Origin: Deltaproteobacteria bacterium | GTDB lineage: Bacteria > Myxococcota_A > UBA9042 > PHBI01 | Assembly: GCA_020632715.1 (NCBI GenBank) | Contig: JACKFA010000012.1 | Location: 1 to 64,000, forward strand | Length of the DNA stretch: 64,000 nucleotides | Direction: 5' to 3' | Part shown: positions 60,381-64,000 of the stretch, piece after piece | How positions within the stretch are numbered: the first letter of the stretch is position 1 | Layout: every line of letters starts with the position of its first letter | Made by a program: the position numbers and the translations under genes | The notes under the pieces: model-generated | Database searches by the model: none | What the model saw: the letters and a program-made list of their open reading frames with translations, nothing else | What the model was told of the DNA's origin: nothing

Positions 60381-62219
60381 ATGCGGACCGTCACGCTCGC
60401 TACCGCCCTCGCGCTCGCCGTCGCCCTCACCGCGGGCGGCTGCTCCGACGACAAGTCCGGCCAGGTCGGGAGCGGCGGCGACGCGACCGGCAACGCGGAC
60501 GTCGTGGGCGATGCACAAGGGGCCGACACGGCCTCGGACGCGGTCGGGAGCGATTCCGATGGTGCAGTGCAACAAGACGGCGGCGACGCGACGACGCCGG
60601 AGGACACGGCCGCGGTCGACGCGGCGGACACGGCGTCGCCGGCGGACGCGGACACGTCGACGCCGGCGGACGCGGACACGACGCAGCCGGGGTCGTACTG
60701 CGTGCCGCTCTCGTGGCGGTGTGACGACCTCACGCACCGGGTGCAGTGCAACTCGCAGGGGCAGGCGTACGACGCGCCGGTCGCGTGCGGGAACGAGGAG
60801 ATCTGCCGCAACGGCGCGTGCGTGGTGCGCTGCCCGAACGACCCGAAGTTCGGCGTGTACGTCGGCTGCGAGTTCTGGGCGACGGACCTCGAGAACTACC
60901 CGGATCCGACGCTGAACCCGACGCCGGAGAACCTGCCGTGGGCGATGGTGGTGTCGAACCCGGGGGCGAACGCGGTGCGGGTGGGGTTCGAGATGCCGCC
61001 GCTCTTCACGTACGCGCCGGCGGACGACGTGGTGCCGGCGGGGGAGTCGCGCTCGTTCCAGCTGCCGAACATCAACGTGCAGGGGACCTCGGTGCGGCCG
61101 AAGGGGGTGCACCTGACGGCGAGCGGGCCGGTGCTCGCGTACATGTTCAACCCCTGGGACAACCGCTTCTCGAACGACGCGTCGCTGCTCCTGCCGGACC
61201 CGCTGCTCGGGACGGAGTACGCGATCCTGTCGTGGCCGACGTCGCCGATCGGGGTCGTGCAGATCATCCCGGGGGTGACGCCGCCGGCGAACCAGAACGG
61301 CTACTTCACGGTGATCGCGGCGTACGACGACACGCACGTGACGTTCCAGGTGACGGCGAAGGTGAAGGCGAGCGGGTCGATCCCGGCGATGTCGCCGGGG
61401 CAGACGCACACGGTGACGCTGCGGCGCGGAGACGTGCTGAACGTGGAGGCGGACCCGGACCAGCTCTTCGACCCGATGGACATCACGGGCTCGCGGGTGA
61501 CGTCGGACAAGCCGATCGCGGTGTTCGGCGGGCACGAGGAGGCGGTGATCGGCGACCGGATCCCGGACGGCGAGAACGGGCAGCTGACGTCGCCGTGCTG
61601 CGCGGACCACCTCGAGGAGCAGATGCTGCCGATCGGCGTCCTCGGGACGCACTACTTCGCGGTGAAGTCGGCGCCGCGCGGGACCTCGGTCATCGAGCCG
61701 GACGTGTGGCGGATCCAGGCGGTCGAGCCGGGCGTGACGGTGACGACGACGCCGGCGCAGCCGGGGGCGGGGAGCTTCACGCTGCAGAACATCGGCGACT
61801 TCAAGGAGATCAGCACGAACCAGAGCTTCGAGATCGACGCGACGGGGAAGGTGCAGGTGGGTCAGTACCTGGTCACGCGGGACAACACGGAGGCGTTCAC
61901 GGGGGACCCGAGCCTGGTGCTGCTGGTGCCGGCGGATCGGTTCCGGAAGGACTACGTGATCTCGGTGCCGGACGGGTACTCGAAGCTGTGGGTGAGCATC
62001 GTGCGGCCGGCGGGGGCGTCGCTGACGCTCGACGGGGTCGCGGCGGGGGCGACGGGGTTCGCGCCGCTCGGGGCGAGCGGGTGGAGCACGGGGTACCTGC
62101 CGCTCACGGCGGGGCAGCACGTGATCTCGGGGGATCAGGACTTCGGGCTGACGGTGTACGGGTACAGCAACGCGGTGTCGTTCAGCTACATCGGCGGGCT
62201 GAAGGGTCCCGGGGAGTGA
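60381..62219 (+). CDS. IgGFc-binding-domain lipoprotein
   Basis: 612 residues. AGGAG eight bases before ATG; the lipobox is AGGC with Cys21. An Asp/Ala/Thr linker (30-95) and a short Cys domain (YCVPLSWRCDDLTHRVQCNS, EICRNGACVVRC) lead into an IgGFc_binding-type domain: GCEFWATDLEN, PWAMVVSNPG, SFQLPNINVQGTS, GPVLAYMFNPWDN, SNDASLLLPDPLLGTEY, and later DKPIAVFGGHE with CCADHLEEQMLP and GTHYFAV. This bacterial domain resembles part of the IgGFc-binding protein of animals; in bacteria its ligand is unknown. Two clusters of rare codons (near 60508 and 60551-60577) lie in the linker. It is likely co-expressed with the preceding lipoprotein gene. Confidence 0.9.
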   Translation: MRTVTLATALALAVALTAGGCSDDKSGQVGSGGDATGNADVVGDAQGADTASDAVGSDSDGAVQQDGGDATTPEDTAAVDAADTASPADADTSTPADADTTQPGSYCVPLSWRCDDLTHRVQCNSQGQAYDAPVACGNEEICRNGACVVRCPNDPKFGVYVGCEFWATDLENYPDPTLNPTPENLPWAMVVSNPGANAVRVGFEMPPLFTYAPADDVVPAGESRSFQLPNINVQGTSVRPKGVHLTASGPVLAYMFNPWDNRFSNDASLLLPDPLLGTEYAILSWPTSPIGVVQIIPGVTPPANQNGYFTVIAAYDDTHVTFQVTAKVKASGSIPAMSPGQTHTVTLRRGDVLNVEADPDQLFDPMDITGSRVTSDKPIAVFGGHEEAVIGDRIPDGENGQLTSPCCADHLEEQMLPIGVLGTHYFAVKSAPRGTSVIEPDVWRIQAVEPGVTVTTTPAQPGAGSFTLQNIGDFKEISTNQSFEIDATGKVQVGQYLVTRDNTEAFTGDPSLVLLVPADRFRKDYVISVPDGYSKLWVSIVRPAGASLTLDGVAAGATGFAPLGASGWSTGYLPLTAGQHVISGDQDFGLTVYGYSNAVSFSYIGGLKGPGE

Positions 62220-62388
62220 CGGCGCGGCGGGGGGGTGACCCGGGGCGCAAGTCAGGGATTGCAGGACGGGCGCGGAAGCGGTAGCGCTTGCCTCGGTGCG
62301 CGGCAGGAGGCGGCGCGCCGACATCGCCGCCGTCGGGGTCCGCGCGTGCGCGGGTGGCGGAGGCCCTTGCCAGCGCGGAGCGCACAGC

Positions 62389-62871
62389 ATGTCCACGATC
62401 CAGAAGGACCACGTCGTCACGATCCACTACATCCTGCGCGACGACGACGGTGACGTCATCGACGCGTCGGAGGCCGGCGAGCCGATGATCTACCTGCACG
62501 GCCACGAGAACATCGTGCCGGGGCTCGAGAAGCAGCTCGAGGGCAAGAAGGTCGGCGACAAGCTGACGGCGGTGGTGGAGCCCGAGGACGGCTACGGCGA
62601 GCCGTCGGTGGCGGAGCTCGAGCCGCTCCCGCGCGAGGCGTTCCCGGAGGACATCGAGGCCGGGATGCAGTTCATGGTGGAGGACGACGACGGCGACCTC
62701 TGCCCGGTGTGGATCGTCGAGTTCGACGACGAGGTCGTGCACGTCGACCTCGACCACCCGCTCGCGGGCGTGCGGCTGCACTTCGAGGTCGAGATCGTCG
62801 AGATCCGCCCCGCCACGAAGGAAGAGCTCGCGCACGGCCACGTGCACGGCGAGCACGGTCATGAGCACTAG
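62389..62871 (+). CDS. slyD: SlyD-type FKBP peptidyl-prolyl isomerase
   Basis: 160 residues. Start MSTIQKDHVVTIHYILRD at 62389; the longer frame upstream is Arg-rich and unlikely. The FKBP half-domains flank an insert-in-flap chaperone domain, as in SlyD: PMIYLHGHENIVPGLEKQLE, KVGDKLTAVVEPEDGYGE, then the flap (PREAFPEDIEAGMQFMV), VDLDHPLAGVRLHFEVEI at the end. The tail is His-rich (HGHVHGEHGHEH), a probable nickel or other metal-binding site. It probably assists folding and metal delivery in the cytoplasm. Confidence 0.94.
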   Translation: MSTIQKDHVVTIHYILRDDDGDVIDASEAGEPMIYLHGHENIVPGLEKQLEGKKVGDKLTAVVEPEDGYGEPSVAELEPLPREAFPEDIEAGMQFMVEDDDGDLCPVWIVEFDDEVVHVDLDHPLAGVRLHFEVEIVEIRPATKEELAHGHVHGEHGHEH

Positions 62872-62938
62872 GCCGAGGCGCTGAGCGCGGCTGCGTGGTC
62901 GCGGGTCCCGAGGACCGCGAAGACCACGCGGAACGCGA

Positions 62939-63292
62939 CCACGGAGACACGGAGACACGGAGGGAGCACGGAGGGAGCGAGTCGGAGCGGTTCACTCCGG
63001 GCTCCTGGTCTCCGTGTCTCTCTCGGCGCGTGCTGGGGAAAAGCTCCGCAAGTCTCCGACTTCGTGGGGACAACCACGGAGGCACGGAGGCACGGAGGGT
63101 TCAGCGGAGCGACCGGCGACCGCGCCCGATCAGGCGCTGACGCCGGTCGCGTGCACGGTCCCTCCGTGCCTCCGTGCCTCCGTGGTCCGCCCTGCAGATC
63201 CCGTAACGATCCGAACTCAGACCCGAACGAGAGAAGGGGAACGGCACGCCGTCCCCCTCCTCCGTGCTCCTCCGTGCTCTCCGTGTCTCCGT
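62939..63292. repeat. Large nested inverted repeat built of CACGGAG-type units
   Basis: There is no gene between 62872 and 63370. Outer blocks 62939-62978 and about 63255-63292 are near-complementary arrays of CCACGGAGACACGGAG-like units. Inside them a perfect 26-bp inverted repeat pairs 63074-63099 with 63160-63185. Inside that, GCGACCGGCG (63109-63118) pairs with CGCCGGTCGC (63141-63150). A further block of the reverse type lies near 63007-63020. The whole could fold into one long stem. Similar CTCCGTGCCTCCGTGG repeats are known as intergenic elements in several soil bacteria (from memory). Confidence 0.8.
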
Positions 63293-63370
63293 GGTGAGAG
63301 CGCTCTCATCACGGCGACTTCGCCATGAGCGGCGCCGCGCCTTCCGGCGTCGCCGCCCGCTCGGCCGGGC

Positions 63371-64000
63371 CTACTCCTCGAGCTTCGCGCCCACCAGCTC
63401 GAACGTCGAGCTCGTCGCGTAGCCGTCGACGAGGACGTAGATCGGCGCCTCGCTCCCGAGCTCCACCTCGCAGACCTCGTTCGAGCTCCCGAGGTACGGG
63501 CGGCAGTCGTACAGGCTCAGCGTCGGCTCGCCGCCCACGCGCACGTAGATGTCGGCGTCGCCCGAGCCCTTCAGCTCGAAGCGGTAGCGCCCCGCGGGCA
63601 GCGTCGGCGTCTCGTACTTCTGCTGCTCGCCGCGCTTCACCGTCGCGCCCTCCGCGAGCCCGGCCCACGCCTCGGCCGGCGGGTCCTCGTGCTCGCCGTA
63701 GCCCGGCACGTAGACGTTGTCGTTCTCGCCCGTCACGAGCACCACCTCGGCCGAGTCGATGCCGCCGAAGATCTGCTCGTAGGTCTTCGGCGCGTCGTAC
63801 GACAGGAGCCCGCGCACCATCGCCATCGTCGCCGCCGGCATCGACCGGAAGAAGCTCGGCTGCGCGTTCGACACGAGGTCCACGTACTTCGTGCCGATCG
63901 GGTCGTCCTCGTTCACGTCCGCGTGCGCCTCCGCGAGCGCCGAGTCGATGTACGCGTACGTGTCGCACCCGTTCATGAACACGATCACGTACTGACCGGT
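63371..64000 (-). CDS. C-terminal part of a secreted protein with PPC-like domain (partial at window edge)
   Basis: The reading frame is open to the right edge, so the true start lies outside; 209 codons are visible before TAG at 63371. The sequence enters with TGQYVIVFMNGCDTYAYID, followed by DDPIGTKYVDLVSNAQPSFF, MPAATMAMVRGLL and YEQIFGGID. This block has a hydrophobic strand ending in NGCDTY, reminiscent of caspase-like or clostripain-like folds, but I cannot confirm that. The last 90 residues look like a bacterial pre-peptidase C-terminal (PPC) domain: LPAGRYRFELKGSGDADIYV, LYDCRPYLGSSNEVCEVEL, IYVLVDGYATSSTFEL. PPC domains mark secreted hydrolases. Confidence 0.78.
   Translation of the reverse strand, partial: TGQYVIVFMNGCDTYAYIDSALAEAHADVNEDDPIGTKYVDLVSNAQPSFFRSMPAATMAMVRGLLSYDAPKTYEQIFGGIDSAEVVLVTGENDNVYVPGYGEHEDPPAEAWAGLAEGATVKRGEQQKYETPTLPAGRYRFELKGSGDADIYVRVGGEPTLSLYDCRPYLGSSNEVCEVELGSEAPIYVLVDGYATSSTFELVGAKLEE

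Overview
The window is very GC-rich DNA with tightly packed genes, many lipoprotein signal peptides, C-terminal tails of the MYXO-CTERM kind, Asp/Thr-rich linkers and an unusual number of animal-like extracellular domains (IPT/TIG, C-type lectin, EGF, fibrinogen-like, IgGFc-binding). That combination points to the Myxococcota (former Deltaproteobacteria), probably the Polyangia side. This is inference from composition and gene content; no rRNA or tRNA gene is visible in the window.

Left part (169-30678). A small DUF1016_N-like protein and a secreted subtilisin-like protease lie on the minus strand. A 247-bp divergent gap holding a perfect 17-bp palindrome separates the protease from the dominant feature: two giant lipoproteins of 4246 and 4311 residues, encoded head-to-tail with an ATGA overlap (5006-30678, about 25.7 kb). 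Each has a lipoprotein signal, 35 IPT/TIG repeats that match one-to-one between the two proteins, and a C-terminal region of 14 FG-GAP/VCBS calcium-binding repeats interrupted after the fourth by a C-type lectin domain. They look like a duplicated pair of long surface rods with sugar-binding tips.

Middle part (30675-36091). Small Cys-rich and TPR lipoproteins, a universal stress protein, a C_GCAxxG_C_C-type redox protein coupled to a Nudix hydrolase, and an archaeal/eukaryote-type prolyl-tRNA synthetase. These are mostly housekeeping or stress genes with readable promoters and terminators.

Second surface region (36310-51410). A lipoprotein joins a ComEC-like metallo-beta-lactamase domain to EGF-like repeats and a jelly-roll domain. 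On the minus strand follow a DUF4157 (eCIS core domain) protein coupled to a zinc-ribbon protein, a HELTH metalloprotease, a 1312-residue EGF/Cys-rich/fibrinogen-like lipoprotein, a MuiA-like DUF4139 protein and an M23 endopeptidase.

Right part (51548-64000). A probable 41-residue small protein, a MATE exporter, a GNAT acetyltransferase, a divergent PPOX-class flavoprotein/LysR pair, a small lipoprotein, an SDR, a DUF1444-like protein, two Asp/Thr-linker lipoproteins (beta-propeller and IgGFc-binding domain), a SlyD-type PPIase, a large nested inverted repeat, and the C-terminal part of a secreted protein with a PPC-like domain running off the right edge.

Taken together, the window encodes mainly cell-surface and secreted proteins. 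Candidates for undescribed biology are the twin lectin-tipped IPT giants, the orphan DUF4157 protein with its coupled zinc-ribbon partner, the ComEC-like/EGF fusion, and a family of palindromes embedded in islands of rare codons.
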